Positions 1 through 7,384 are shown, counted from the stretch's first letter. The stretch is DNA of 16,259 nt from Bacilli bacterium (GCA_900772435.1 CAAHEM010000094.1:1-16259), one strand, 5' to 3'. Notes: generated from the letters alone by a model not told the origin. Made by a program: numbers and translations.

Positions 1-1
1 T

Positions 2-265
2 GAAAAAGCTAAAGAAATACTAAGAACTCATAAAAAACTAGTAGACGTTTTAGCAGAAACATTAATGACAAAAGAGACACTAACTAAAGAAGAAATAGAA
101 GATATAGTAGAAGCAAATAGCGATATTAAAATTAAAAGAGAAGAGAAATTATCCGATCAAATAAAAGAAGATATCGAAGAAGAAAAACAAGAAAAGACTG
201 AAGAAAAAGAAGAAACTAAATCTAAAAAAATTAAAACTTCTAAAAAAGAAACAGAAGAAGAGTAG
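2..265 (+). CDS. ftsH: ATP-dependent zinc metalloprotease FtsH, C-terminal end (partial)
   Basis: This is the last 87 residues of a gene that enters from the left edge, read in the frame beginning at base 2. FtsH is a membrane-anchored AAA+ protease that degrades misfolded membrane proteins and some regulators. The visible part matches the end of the M41 peptidase domain: AKEILRTHKKLVDVLAETL followed by ETLTKEEIEDIV, which is the usual FtsH pattern of an Ile-Leu pair, a Leu-Ala pair and an ETL-x-x-E-E-I helix start. After that come about 50 residues of Lys/Glu-rich low-complexity tail, as often seen at FtsH C-termini in Firmicutes. The ATPase domain and the zinc-binding HExxH motif lie outside the window. 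The identification rests on this short but characteristic stretch. Confidence 0.8.
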   Translation, partial: EKAKEILRTHKKLVDVLAETLMTKETLTKEEIEDIVEANSDIKIKREEKLSDQIKEDIEEEKQEKTEEKEETKSKKIKTSKKETEEE

Positions 266-290
266 AAATACTCTTTTTATTTTGATATAA
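255..290 (+). terminator. Intrinsic terminator of ftsH
   Basis: AAGAGTA (258-264), loop GAAA and TACTCTT (269-275) form a perfect seven-pair stem, extended outward by A-T and G-T pairs to base 255. It is followed by TTTATTTT. The left arm covers the ftsH stop codon. Confidence 0.8.
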
Positions 291-348
291 TACCAAATCA
301 AGTAAGAGGTCAAATACTTTAAAAAGACTAAAAATAATATACTGAAAG

Positions 349-357
349 TGTTATAAT
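349..357 (+). promoter_or_regulatory. Extended -10 promoter of the tsaB-rimI-tsaD operon
   Basis: TG (349-350), one base, then a perfect TATAAT (352-357). No convincing -35 is seen, as is common with extended -10 promoters. The expected start near 364 leaves a short leader containing the GAGGAG ribosome site before the ATG at 380. Confidence 0.7.
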
Positions 358-379
358 ATAACAAGAAAAGAGGAGTATT

Positions 380-925
380 ATGATATTATTTATAGACACA
401 CATACTGAATTAATAACTATAGCATTAAAAACAAAAGATAACTTATTTATTAAAACAAAAGAAAGCGAATACAGTCATTCAATATATACAATGCCAATGA
501 TTGAAGAAATATTTAGAGAAAACAATCTAAATGTAAAAGATTTAGATGAAATAGTAGTAGTAAATGGACCTGGAAGTTTTACAGGAATTAGAATAGGTCT
601 TTCAATTGCTAAAACTATCGCATATGCTTTAAATCTAAAAATACATACAATCTCAAGTTTAAAAGCATATTTAATAAGCAGTGATATAAATGAAGATAAA
701 ATGGCAGTTATAGAAGACAATAAAGGATACTATATTTGTGCATTTGATAAAGATAATAATACTATAGTAGAAGAAACATACTTAGAAGAAAATCCATACA
801 CATATAAAGAAGTTGATTATAAACTTGATATAAACAAAATTATAGATTATTGTAATAAATTCGAAAGCGAAAATCCACACCATATAAAAGCTAATTATAT
901 AAAGAAAATAGAGGTAGAGAAATAA
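380..925 (+). CDS. tsaB: tRNA t6A biosynthesis protein TsaB (short form)
   Basis: TsaB is the non-catalytic scaffold that pairs with TsaD in making threonylcarbamoyladenosine (t6A37) on ANN-decoding tRNAs in the cytoplasm. The ASKHA fold starts with ILFIDTHTE (residues 2-10), and the family hallmark NGPGSFTGIRIGLSIA lies at residues 62-77. GAGGAG sits just before the ATG. At 181 residues it is shorter than the usual 220-240; the second half appears trimmed, while the N-terminal half that forms the TsaD-binding interface is present. The stop overlaps the rimI start as TAATG, implying translational coupling. It is the first gene of the operon with rimI and tsaD, which is the classical arrangement and supports the call. 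No tsaE is in the window. Confidence 0.93.
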   Translation: MILFIDTHTELITIALKTKDNLFIKTKESEYSHSIYTMPMIEEIFRENNLNVKDLDEIVVVNGPGSFTGIRIGLSIAKTIAYALNLKIHTISSLKAYLISSDINEDKMAVIEDNKGYYICAFDKDNNTIVEETYLEENPYTYKEVDYKLDINKIIDYCNKFESENPHHIKANYIKKIEVEK

Positions 926-1257
926 TGATACAAAAAGAAATATTAAGTGACACAGATTCTATATATAATTATATGGATGGAGATAAAGTATTAGGATACT
1001 TAGAAATAAGATTAGTAGATGGTGTTATTGATATCATGAATATTTTTGTGAATGAAGAAAATAGAAAGCAAGGTATTGGTACATCTCTAATGGAAGAAAT
1101 GTTTAAAAACGAAGAATATAGTAGAATAATGTTAGAAGTAAATGAACATAATGATGAAGCAATAAGACTATATAATAAATTAGGATTCAAAGAGATAAGT
1201 TTAAGAGATAGATACTACGGAGAAGATACAGCAATAATAATGGAAAAGGTGAGATAA
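925..1257 (+). CDS. rimI: RimI-type GNAT N-acetyltransferase
   Basis: This is a GNAT-fold acetyltransferase of the RimI type, which uses acetyl-CoA to acetylate protein N-termini (ribosomal protein S18 in E. coli). The acetyl-CoA pyrophosphate-binding loop RKQGIG is at residues 47-52. LEVNEHNDEAIRLYNKLGF (70-88) is the standard RimI C-terminal signature, and a Tyr-Tyr pair at 97-98 precedes the final strand. The protein has 110 residues against about 150 for typical RimI; the deficit is at the N-terminus, where the first helices normally sit. The ATG overlaps the tsaB stop and the stop overlaps the tsaD start (TAATG both times), fixing the frame. Position between tsaB and tsaD is a common arrangement. 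The substrate here is inferred. Confidence 0.88.
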   Translation: MIQKEILSDTDSIYNYMDGDKVLGYLEIRLVDGVIDIMNIFVNEENRKQGIGTSLMEEMFKNEEYSRIMLEVNEHNDEAIRLYNKLGFKEISLRDRYYGEDTAIIMEKVR

Positions 1258-2270
1258 TGAAAGATGTATATATTTTAGCAGTAGAGTCTTCATGTGATGA
1301 AACAAGCGTAAGCATAATTAAAAATGGAACTGAAGACATAGCTACAATAATCAATTCTCAAATAGATGTTCATACTAAATATGGTGGTGTTGTTCCAGAA
1401 GTAGCAAGTCGTCTACATTTAGAAAATATAACTATGGTAATAGATGAATGTTTAGAAAAAGCTAATATGAAACTTGAAGATATGGATGCATTTGCTTGTA
1501 CTTATGCTCCAGGTTTACTTGGAAGCCTTTTAGTTGGAGTAGAAGCAACTAAAGCCTTGTCATTCATATATAATAAGCCTTTTATAGCAGTAAACCACAT
1601 GATGGGACACATATATGCTAATATGATAGGAAATAAGCTAGAATACCCTCTATTATCCCTTATAGTGTCTGGTGGACATACTGATTTAATATTAATGAAA
1701 ACAGAAGATTCATTTGAATACTTAGGACAAACATTAGATGATGCAATAGGTGAAGCATATGATAAAGTAGCAAGAATTCTTGACCTTCCATATCCAGGAG
1801 GACCAAATGTTGAAAAATACGCTTTAGAAGGTAAACCTTCATATAAAATGCCAAATATATTAAATGATGATTCATTTAACTTTAGTTTTAGTGGTATAAA
1901 AAGTCATTGTAATAACTTAGTACACAATGAACATCAAAGGGGAAATGAAATAAATAAACAAGATTTAGCAAGATCATTTCAAGACTGTGTAACTTCGCAC
2001 TTAGTAGATAAAACAAAAAAGGCTTTATTAAAATATAATTTAAAAACATTACTTATTAGTGGAGGTGTCGCAAGTAATTCACATATTAGAGAGTCTCTAA
2101 AAGAAATGTGTGAAAGCATTGGTGTTTCTATGCATATGCCACAAAAAAAATACTGCACAGATAATGCAGCAATGATAGGAGCAGCAGCATACATACTATA
2201 TAAAAATAATATATTTGCTCCATTAAGTACTAACGCACAAAGCAATGTTAAACTTTCAAATATAAAATAA
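1257..2270 (+). CDS. tsaD: tRNA threonylcarbamoyladenosine transferase TsaD
   Basis: TsaD transfers the threonylcarbamoyl group from threonylcarbamoyl-AMP to A37 of tRNA, working with TsaB and TsaE. The 337 residues are of normal family length. Visible motifs are ESSCDETSVSI (10-20) in the ATPase-fold phosphate loop, HMMGH (114-118) supplying two metal-binding histidines, SGGHTDLI (138-145), ISGGVASNSHIR (267-278) and the terminal CTDNAAMIG (300-308) with metal ligand Asp302. The family usually reads HMEGH, so Met116 replaces Glu between the two histidines; the ligands themselves are kept. It is the last gene of the three-gene operon and ends in a strong terminator. Confidence 0.96.
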   Translation: MKDVYILAVESSCDETSVSIIKNGTEDIATIINSQIDVHTKYGGVVPEVASRLHLENITMVIDECLEKANMKLEDMDAFACTYAPGLLGSLLVGVEATKALSFIYNKPFIAVNHMMGHIYANMIGNKLEYPLLSLIVSGGHTDLILMKTEDSFEYLGQTLDDAIGEAYDKVARILDLPYPGGPNVEKYALEGKPSYKMPNILNDDSFNFSFSGIKSHCNNLVHNEHQRGNEINKQDLARSFQDCVTSHLVDKTKKALLKYNLKTLLISGGVASNSHIRESLKEMCESIGVSMHMPQKKYCTDNAAMIGAAAYILYKNNIFAPLSTNAQSNVKLSNIK

Positions 2271-2297
2271 AACTCTATTTCTAGAGTTTTATTTTTT
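2264..2297. terminator. Bidirectional intrinsic terminator between tsaD and the DUF4282-like gene
   Basis: The core stem ACTCTA (2272-2277) and TAGAGT (2282-2287), with loop TTTC, extends through A-T pairs to about 2264 and 2295. T-runs occur on both strands. The stop codons of both convergent genes lie inside or at the edge of the stem, so one hairpin serves both. Confidence 0.85.
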
Positions 2298-2696
2298 CAT
2301 CTTTTTATTAATTTCAGAAACATTTTCTTGAATAGAAAGTAATACTAATGAAAATTCATATACTAATCTTAAAGCTAAATTTCCAAATACTAATACTAAC
2401 AAGAAAAGTAAGAAACTAGTACTTATAACTGTAAATGATACTAAAGTTAAATAAATAGCAAATACTAAATAAGAAACTTTTAATATTACAGTAATATACA
2501 TCTTTTTGAATTTTACAAAATCATATAATTTTGCCATAAATCCTTCATATTTTCCTTCATTTTTATCAGAAAATACTGTGAAGTATAAGCATATACCACC
2601 TATTACAGCAACAACTAATGATATTAATACCAAAACACTGTTATCACTAACACCTACAGGTCCTGAAAATCCAATATCATAACTATTTTCAAACAT
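2289..2696 (-). CDS. Small DUF4282-like membrane protein
   Basis: A 135-residue membrane protein of unknown function. One transmembrane segment is predicted by eye at residues 20-42. After a short charged linker, residues 54-131 read like a DUF4282 domain: an FVKFKKMY lead-in, two hydrophobic segments (about 68-90 and 94-120), then an amphipathic tail with LVYEFSLVLLSIQENVSEI, the typical Arg/Tyr-Glu and Asn-x-x-Glu-Ile ending. The start at 2696 is preferred because AAGGAGG lies five bases upstream. The longer frame from 2723 has no ribosome site, and its ATG falls inside the extended -10 element. It is a single-gene unit convergent with tsaD. The family assignment is from pattern memory; the function is unknown. 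Confidence 0.7.
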   Translation of the reverse strand: MFENSYDIGFSGPVGVSDNSVLVLISLVVAVIGGICLYFTVFSDKNEGKYEGFMAKLYDFVKFKKMYITVILKVSYLVFAIYLTLVSFTVISTSFLLFLLVLVFGNLALRLVYEFSLVLLSIQENVSEINKKMKK

Positions 2697-2701
2697 AACT
2701 T

Positions 2702-2708
2702 CCTCCTT
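2702..2708 (-). promoter_or_regulatory. Strong ribosome binding site deciding the 2696 start
   Basis: AAGGAGG on the minus strand, five bases before the ATG at 2696. It rules out the upstream ATG at 2723 as the main start. Confidence 0.8.
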
Positions 2709-2713
2709 AAACA

Positions 2714-2722
2714 ATAATATCA
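2714..2722 (-). promoter_or_regulatory. Extended -10 promoter of the DUF4282-like gene
   Basis: TG (2722-2721), A, then TATTAT (2719-2714) on the minus strand. No clear -35 is seen. The predicted start near 2707 would give a very short leader beginning about at the ribosome site. Confidence 0.55.
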
Positions 2723-2742
2723 TAAAATTAATAAAATATAAT

Positions 2743-2770
2743 AAAAAAAGTGATTTTTATCACTTTTTTT
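2743..2770 (-). terminator. Intrinsic terminator of the dCMP deaminase-GT2-gtrA operon
   Basis: AAAAAAAGTGAT (2743-2754), a four-T loop and ATCACTTTTTTT (2759-2770) form a perfect twelve-pair stem. On the minus strand a T-run and TTATTATA follow. The stem covers the TGA stop of the GtrA gene. Confidence 0.85.
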
Positions 2771-3191
2771 TAAAAACTAATAATTTACTTAAAACATAAT
2801 TTAGAACTGTAACAACAACTTGAACAACTAATTTCATTATCTTATCATTAAAATGAAGTAGGGTAACAAAAATAAACATAATACCCATATCCATAAGAAG
2901 TGTTGCAATTCTAGAGCCATAGAAGCTAGCAGCTTCTTTTAATTTATCAGTACGTTTACTCTTGAAAACAAATATTCTATTAGCAAAGTATGCAAATGTG
3001 ACACAACAAATCCAGGAAATGATATTAGCTAGTTGCAATTGAACAGCATTATCAGGATTTAAGAATGTATATACGCAGAAATAATACGTACCTAAACTAA
3101 CAACTGTAGTCAAACCACCAACTATTAAATAATTAATTATTTCTTCGTACTTTTTATATAACTTCCAAACTTTATTAAATAATTTTTTCAT
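2760..3191 (-). CDS. GtrA-family membrane protein (polyprenyl-phosphate-sugar flippase-like)
   Basis: A 143-residue integral membrane protein of the GtrA/DPMS-3 family, thought to move or present undecaprenyl-phosphate-linked sugars across the membrane for glycosylation of surface polymers. Four transmembrane segments lie at about 20-42, 51-73, 91-113 and 117-139. The family motifs INYLIVGGLTTVVSLGTYY (19-37), FAYFANRIFVFKS (67-79) and NYVLSKLLVFKK (131-142) are present. The start at 3191 lies one base after the stop of the GT2 gene and gives the usual MKK-type N-terminus; a GAGGA lies 11 bases upstream. An in-frame ATG at 3209 would overlap the GT2 gene and has poorer spacing. The stop is TGA followed in frame by TAA. 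Adjacency to a GtrB-like GT2 is the classical pairing. Confidence 0.88.
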   Translation of the reverse strand: MKKLFNKVWKLYKKYEEIINYLIVGGLTTVVSLGTYYFCVYTFLNPDNAVQLQLANIISWICCVTFAYFANRIFVFKSKRTDKLKEAASFYGSRIATLLMDMGIMFIFVTLLHFNDKIMKLVVQVVVTVLNYVLSKLLVFKKK

Positions 3192-3192
3192 A

Positions 3193-4119
3193 TTATAAGA
3201 AATCCTCATCAAATCCTATACGTTCACGAGCTATAAATATTGGTCTTCTCTTAGTTTCATTATACGTTTTACCTAAGTATTCACCAAGTATTCCTAAGAA
3301 TATTAATTGAATTCCACCTAAGAATAACATAACACACATAAGTGATGCATATCCAGGAGTATCAACACCAGTAGTAAATGTCTTAATAAGTATAACAATT
3401 AAATAGATAAATGCTATAAAACTTGTAAGTACACCAGTATAAGTAGCAAATCTAAGTGGTTTTGTACTAAAACTAACTATACCATCAAATGCATAATTCA
3501 AAAGTTTAAATTTACTCCATTTAGAAACTCCAGCTTTTCTTTCCTTAACTTTATATGAATCATAATATGTTCTAAATCCTACATAACTAAAGATACCTTT
3601 AGAAAATCTATTTCTTTCACTCATTTCAAGAATAGCTTCAACTACATTCTTTCTAAACATCCTAAAATCAGATGCACCATCAACTATTTCCATATTTGAA
3701 AGTTTACCCATTAATTTATAGAACATTCTTTGTAGTCCTCTTTTTTTCTTTTGCTTTTGACACATACATACAGCATCGTATTGATCATTTTCTCTTAAAA
3801 AGTCAAACATTTTAACTAAATAAGCAGGATCTTGTTGTAAATCACAATCAATAATACAAGCATAATCTGCCTTAGAGTATAAAAAGCCTGCATACATTGC
3901 AGCTTCTTTTCCAAAGTTCCTAGAAAAACTTATTATTTTAACGTTCTCGTCATCTTTTTTATATAGTTCTTTTAACTTTTGTAAAGTTTTATCCTTTGAA
4001 CCATCATCTATAAATATAAAATTATGTTTTATTCCTTTTAATGCTTCGTTAACTGCATCATAAAAATTGAATATATTATCTTCTTCATTATATGCAGGTA
4101 CAATAATATCTAATTTCAT
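3193..4119 (-). CDS. GT2 glycosyltransferase, GtrB/DPM1-like, membrane anchored
   Basis: A 308-residue family 2 glycosyltransferase likely to charge a polyprenyl phosphate with a sugar at the cytoplasmic membrane. The N-terminal GT-A domain begins with LDIIVPAYNEEDNI (3-16) and continues with nucleotide-binding IDDGSKDKT (37-45) and SRNFGKEAAMYAGF (66-79). The metal-binding DxD is in DCDLQQDP (91-98), and DGASDFRMFRK (147-157) completes the acceptor region. Two C-terminal membrane helices lie at about 224-248 and 260-282, as in GtrB-like enzymes, followed by a basic cytoplasmic tail. The ATG is 14 bases downstream of the deaminase gene, and AGGAG overlaps that gene's TAG stop. With the adjacent GtrA protein it forms a surface-glycosylation pair; the sugar donor cannot be read from the sequence. 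Confidence 0.9.
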   Translation of the reverse strand: MKLDIIVPAYNEEDNIFNFYDAVNEALKGIKHNFIFIDDGSKDKTLQKLKELYKKDDENVKIISFSRNFGKEAAMYAGFLYSKADYACIIDCDLQQDPAYLVKMFDFLRENDQYDAVCMCQKQKKKRGLQRMFYKLMGKLSNMEIVDGASDFRMFRKNVVEAILEMSERNRFSKGIFSYVGFRTYYDSYKVKERKAGVSKWSKFKLLNYAFDGIVSFSTKPLRFATYTGVLTSFIAFIYLIVILIKTFTTGVDTPGYASLMCVMLFLGGIQLIFLGILGEYLGKTYNETKRRPIFIARERIGFDEDFL

Positions 4120-4133
4120 TTAATTCTTAACTC

Positions 4134-4622
4134 CTAATATCCTAATTTTCCATCAAGACTTTCATCATCATTAACCCAGTCTTGAACATCTATTTCTCTA
4201 TATTTATCTTTACTATCTCTTACTATTACTTTTGCTATACCACTATTTATAACAACTCTTTTGCACATTGAACAACTAGAAGAATTTTCTACATATTCAC
4301 CAGTTTTAGAATCTTTTCCAACCATATATAGTGTAGCACCAATCATATCTTTTCTAGGCGCAGATATAATAGCGTTTTGTTCAGCATGAACACTTCTGCA
4401 TAATTCATATCTTTCACCACGGGGAATATTAAGTTTTTCACGAACACAATAACCTAAATCATTACAGTTCTTTCTACCTCTAGGTGCACCATTATAACCA
4501 GTAGATATAATTTCATCATTCTTAACTATAACAGCTCCCCATTTTTTTCTAAGACATGTTGCTCTTTCTAAAGTTGCCTCTGCTATATCTAAATAATAAT
4601 TATTTTTATCAATTCTTTCCAT
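4134..4622 (-). CDS. Deoxycytidylate (dCMP) deaminase family protein
   Basis: A 162-residue zinc-dependent deaminase that would convert dCMP to dUMP for dTMP synthesis. The catalytic HAEQNAI (79-85) gives zinc ligand His79 and proton shuttle Glu81; Cys117 and Cys120 in SSCSMC supply the other ligands. The insertion between GYNGAPRG (42-49) and the HAE motif carries three cysteines (53, 59, 75), typical of dCMP rather than cytidine or guanine deaminases. The usual proline before the first zinc cysteine (PCxxC) is replaced by serine, which is unusual but does not remove a ligand. AGAGG seven bases before the ATG supports the start. It is the first gene of the minus-strand operon with the GT2 and GtrA genes, to which it has no obvious functional link. 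Confidence 0.87.
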   Translation of the reverse strand: MERIDKNNYYLDIAEATLERATCLRKKWGAVIVKNDEIISTGYNGAPRGRKNCNDLGYCVREKLNIPRGERYELCRSVHAEQNAIISAPRKDMIGATLYMVGKDSKTGEYVENSSSCSMCKRVVINSGIAKVIVRDSKDKYREIDVQDWVNDDESLDGKLGY

Positions 4623-4640
4623 ACTAAAACCTCTATAAAC

Positions 4641-4649
4641 ATTCTATCA
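4641..4649 (-). promoter_or_regulatory. Extended -10 promoter of the dCMP deaminase operon
   Basis: TG (4649-4648), A, then TAGAAT (4646-4641) on the minus strand; the -35 is not convincing. It is divergent from the ABC-transporter promoter about 60 bases away. Confidence 0.6.
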
Positions 4650-4684
4650 TAAAATTTTACAAAAAAATATATTTTAAATCAAAC

Positions 4685-4712
4685 TTGTAATTTCTTTACT
4701 GAATGATATAAT
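4685..4712 (+). promoter_or_regulatory. Promoter of the ABC exporter gene
   Basis: TTGTAA (4685-4690), a 16-base spacer, then TATAAT (4707-4712) with TG at 4704-4705, giving an extended -10. AGGGAG follows at 4727-4732, before the ATG at 4738. Confidence 0.75.
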
Positions 4713-4737
4713 TATTATAGTAAAGTAGGGAGTAAGA

Positions 4738-6414
4738 ATGAAAAATTATATTAAAAGAATATTAAAGAAAAGTAAGAAAGAAATAATAATAGAAGTATTT
4801 GTATGTATAGTATTAAGAGCAATTCTATTATTAAACCCAATTTTATATAGTGAAGCAGTAAATTCAATATCAGCAAGTTCTTATGAAAGAGCAATCAGTA
4901 TTCTTATTATATATATAATTTCAATCAGTGTTTATAAACTATTCGAATATTTTAGACAATATTCTTTTTATAATGTTTATAATAAGATATATAAAGAAAG
5001 TACTAGTATCGGACTTCAATACACAAATGATAATTCTATATTTAGTTTATCAAGATTTAGTGCAGGAGAGTACTTAAATATAATGAGCACTGATATAGAT
5101 ATAATTTGTAGTTTTATAACAAATGGTATCTATAGAATAATTCAACTTCTTGAATTCTCAGTTATTTATTATTATTTCTTTAATGTTAATATTAACTTGT
5201 TCTTTATAACAGTAGCATTTTCCCTAGTAGTTTTAATTTTTATAATTATATCAGGAAATAAAATTCAAGTATATAATAAAGAAAGAAAAGAAAATTATGA
5301 CAAAAAAACAAGTGCTGTAAACGATGTATTCTCAGGTATAAAAGAAATAAAAGGATTTAACCTTAGTAAAAATATAAATAGTAAAGTAAATAATGAGACA
5401 AATAAATATGTTCAATCAAATAAAAAATATACAGTTATATATTATGCAATAAATATTGTAGCTGTTTATGTATTTGAAATTCTTAGATTAGCAGTTTTCA
5501 TCTATGGAGTTTATGAAATTGCCAAAGGAAGAATGGAACTTGGAATATTATTAGTAATATATAGTTATTATCAAAAAATCATTGATAATTTCTCACTAGT
5601 TTCAACATTAAATCTAGAATATAAAAACTTCAAAATATCACTTCAAAGATTAAATAAATTATTTGAATATGCTAAAGAAAACAAAGAAAACGATGTAACT
5701 ATAGAAGAACCTAAAGGAGAAATTGAATTTAACCATGTTCTTTATGGTTATAGACATGACCCTATGCTTAGTGACTTTAGTATAAAAGTAAATCCTAAAT
5801 CTATTACTGCTATAACAGGTAAAACAGGTAGTGGAAAAACTGGTATATTTGATTTACTTATGAAAATGAATAGGCAAATCCAAGGAAGTATAATGATAGA
5901 TGGAATAGATATATCATCTATTGGAGACTCAAATTATTATAATTTAGTATCTATCGCAAGAAAAAGCCCATTCTTCTTTAACTGCAGTATAAAAGATAAT
6001 CTAATGATGATTGGTAAAAGTGAAGAAGAAATGGAAGAAGTATGTAAGCAAGTTGGAGTGCATGATGCAATCATGAGTCTTGAGAAAGGCTATGATACAG
6101 TAATCAACAACAACACAAAACTATTATCATCATCTCAAAAAAGACTTTTAGCTATCGCAAGAGTACTACTTAAAGATACTAAAATATTCTTATTTGATGA
6201 AATAATCGAAACATTAGATAAAGAAAACAGAACAAATATTATGAAAATATTAAAAGAAAAAAAGAAAGATCATACAATAATGATAATTTCAAGAGATAAG
6301 AAAATATTAAAAGTTGTAGACAACATAGTATTAATCGATAGTGGAATCCTACAAGCAGCTGGTACACATGAAGAGTTATCTAAAACAAATGATTTATACA
6401 AAGAAATCAGCTAA
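4738..6414 (+). CDS. ABC exporter half-transporter with an atypical ATPase domain
   Basis: A 558-residue protein with the exporter layout: an N-terminal membrane domain (about 1-310, with hydrophobic helices near 18-37, 50-66, 133-170 and 235-285) followed by an ATPase domain (about 328-558). Walker A is GKTGSGKT (361-368) and Walker B is IFLFDE (483-488), with the catalytic glutamate kept. Other motifs deviate: the Q-loop glutamine position reads Lys409 (IARKSPFFF), the signature is LSSSQ (463-467) instead of LSGGQ, and the switch histidine position is Arg519 (IISRDKKI). Such changes fit the degenerate half of a heterodimeric exporter, but no partner gene is adjacent. ATP binding seems likely; efficient hydrolysis alone seems doubtful. 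The substrate is unknown. It has its own promoter and only a weak candidate terminator. Confidence 0.85.
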   Translation: MKNYIKRILKKSKKEIIIEVFVCIVLRAILLLNPILYSEAVNSISASSYERAISILIIYIISISVYKLFEYFRQYSFYNVYNKIYKESTSIGLQYTNDNSIFSLSRFSAGEYLNIMSTDIDIICSFITNGIYRIIQLLEFSVIYYYFFNVNINLFFITVAFSLVVLIFIIISGNKIQVYNKERKENYDKKTSAVNDVFSGIKEIKGFNLSKNINSKVNNETNKYVQSNKKYTVIYYAINIVAVYVFEILRLAVFIYGVYEIAKGRMELGILLVIYSYYQKIIDNFSLVSTLNLEYKNFKISLQRLNKLFEYAKENKENDVTIEEPKGEIEFNHVLYGYRHDPMLSDFSIKVNPKSITAITGKTGSGKTGIFDLLMKMNRQIQGSIMIDGIDISSIGDSNYYNLVSIARKSPFFFNCSIKDNLMMIGKSEEEMEEVCKQVGVHDAIMSLEKGYDTVINNNTKLLSSSQKRLLAIARVLLKDTKIFLFDEIIETLDKENRTNIMKILKEKKKDHTIMIISRDKKILKVVDNIVLIDSGILQAAGTHEELSKTNDLYKEIS

Positions 6415-6468
6415 AAACCTTAAATAGTATTTTTTGTGTAAAAAAAATTGTCTAAAAATTTTAATAAA

Positions 6469-6497
6469 TTGACTTATATAAAGATTTTATCTATTAT
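6469..6497 (+). promoter_or_regulatory. Promoter of the PHP-zeta operon
   Basis: TTGACT (6469-6474), a 17-base spacer, then TATTAT (6492-6497). This is the one confident promoter in the window without the TG extension. It lies inside the longer open frame that begins at a TTG at 6448, which argues against that upstream start. Confidence 0.8.
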
Positions 6498-6508
6498 AAA
6501 AATAGATA

Positions 6509-6515
6509 GAGAGGA
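6509..6515 (+). promoter_or_regulatory. Ribosome binding site deciding the 6523 start
   Basis: GAGAGGA is seven bases before the ATG at 6523 but only one base before the ATG at 6517, so 6523 is the better start. Confidence 0.7.
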
Positions 6516-6522
6516 TATGAAA

Positions 6523-7383
6523 ATGAAACAAGAATTTGACTTGCACATGCATACATCTTATTCAGATGGAGAACATCCATTAGAGATTGTATTAAAAAAG
6601 ATTAAAGAAAATGAATTAAAAATATTTTCTATTACAGATCACGATAGTGTAGACTCTATAAGAGAAATAAAAAAATATGATTTAGGAACTGCTAAATATA
6701 TAAAAGGAATAGAAGTTAGTTCAATTCTAGATGGAAAGTATAAATTACATATATTGGGTTATAACATAGATGAAAATAATGCCAAATTAAATGATGTAAT
6801 ATTAAAATTAAAGGAAGCTAGAAAAAAGAGATTTTCCGAATTAGCAAGTTATGTTGAGGAAAACTTTGGTTTTAAAATAAAGCATGAAGATATAGAAGAA
6901 GTAGTTGAAAATGTAAATATACCTGGTAAACCACATTTGGCTGAAATAATGATAAAGTATGGTTATGTATCAAGTGTAAAAGAAGCATTCGAAAAATATT
7001 TAGAAGATGCTAAAACAAAAACATCAAATAGAATGGACGCTAAAATAGTAATTGAAGCAATAAAAGATGCCGGCGGAATAGTAATATGGGCACACCCAAA
7101 GAAAGTTGAAAAAAAATATAATATCAATTTTGAAGAATTAATGTCTAGATTATTAGAACTTGGTCTTGATGGAATTGAACCATTTAACTCATTACATACA
7201 TATGAAGAAAGTATGAGATATTTAAAATATGCAAAAGAACATAATTTAATAACAAGTGGAGGATCAGATTATCACGGAGAAAATGTAAAACCTGATGTTA
7301 AAATAGGAGTTATATTTAATAGTGGTGAAAATATAAAAATTGATACAAAAGATATCACATTAATATCAAAATTGGAGGGATAA
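6523..7383 (+). CDS. PHP-domain metal-dependent phosphoesterase (TrpH/YciV-like)
   Basis: A 286-residue PHP enzyme of the TrpH/YciV/RNase AM group. Family members hydrolyse 3',5'-bisphosphonucleotides or trim RNA 5' ends using a trinuclear metal site. All expected ligands are visible: His8 and His10 (DLHMHTSYSDG), Asp15, His40 (ITDHDS), Glu64 (GIEVSS), His76 (LHILGYNID), His191 (IWAHP), and Asp249/His251 (GGSDYHG). The helical insertion at about 85-180 is normal for this subfamily, and length matches (E. coli YciV is about 290). The gene has a good promoter, and its stop is one base from the next ATG, so it is coupled to the unknown-protein and zeta-kinase genes. Activity is inferred from the family; a role on zeta-made 3'-phosphates is a hypothesis. 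Confidence 0.9.
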   Translation: MKQEFDLHMHTSYSDGEHPLEIVLKKIKENELKIFSITDHDSVDSIREIKKYDLGTAKYIKGIEVSSILDGKYKLHILGYNIDENNAKLNDVILKLKEARKKRFSELASYVEENFGFKIKHEDIEEVVENVNIPGKPHLAEIMIKYGYVSSVKEAFEKYLEDAKTKTSNRMDAKIVIEAIKDAGGIVIWAHPKKVEKKYNINFEELMSRLLELGLDGIEPFNSLHTYEESMRYLKYAKEHNLITSGGSDYHGENVKPDVKIGVIFNSGENIKIDTKDITLISKLEG

Positions 7384-7384
7384 T

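Noticed and set aside
149..364. Minus-strand hydrophobic Phe-rich frame opposite the end of ftsH
   Set aside because: It is the complement of a Lys/Glu-rich coding tail, which automatically reads as Phe/Leu/Ser; no ribosome site or promoter.
2760..2762. TGA as a tryptophan codon (Mollicutes code 4)
   Set aside because: The tryptophan codons examined are TGG, and the TGA here ends a normal-length GtrA protein and is followed by TAA. The standard code is sufficient.
6412..6446. Possible terminator after the ABC exporter
   Set aside because: The sequence resembles the good terminator at 9443 (CCTTAA...GTATTTTTT), but the stem has several mismatches. It may be a degenerate copy or weak terminator, too uncertain to list.
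6448..6522. TTG-initiated N-terminal extension of the PHP protein
   Set aside because: It contains the operon promoter (-35 at 6469, -10 at 6492), and PHP proteins normally begin only a few residues before the DLHxH motif.
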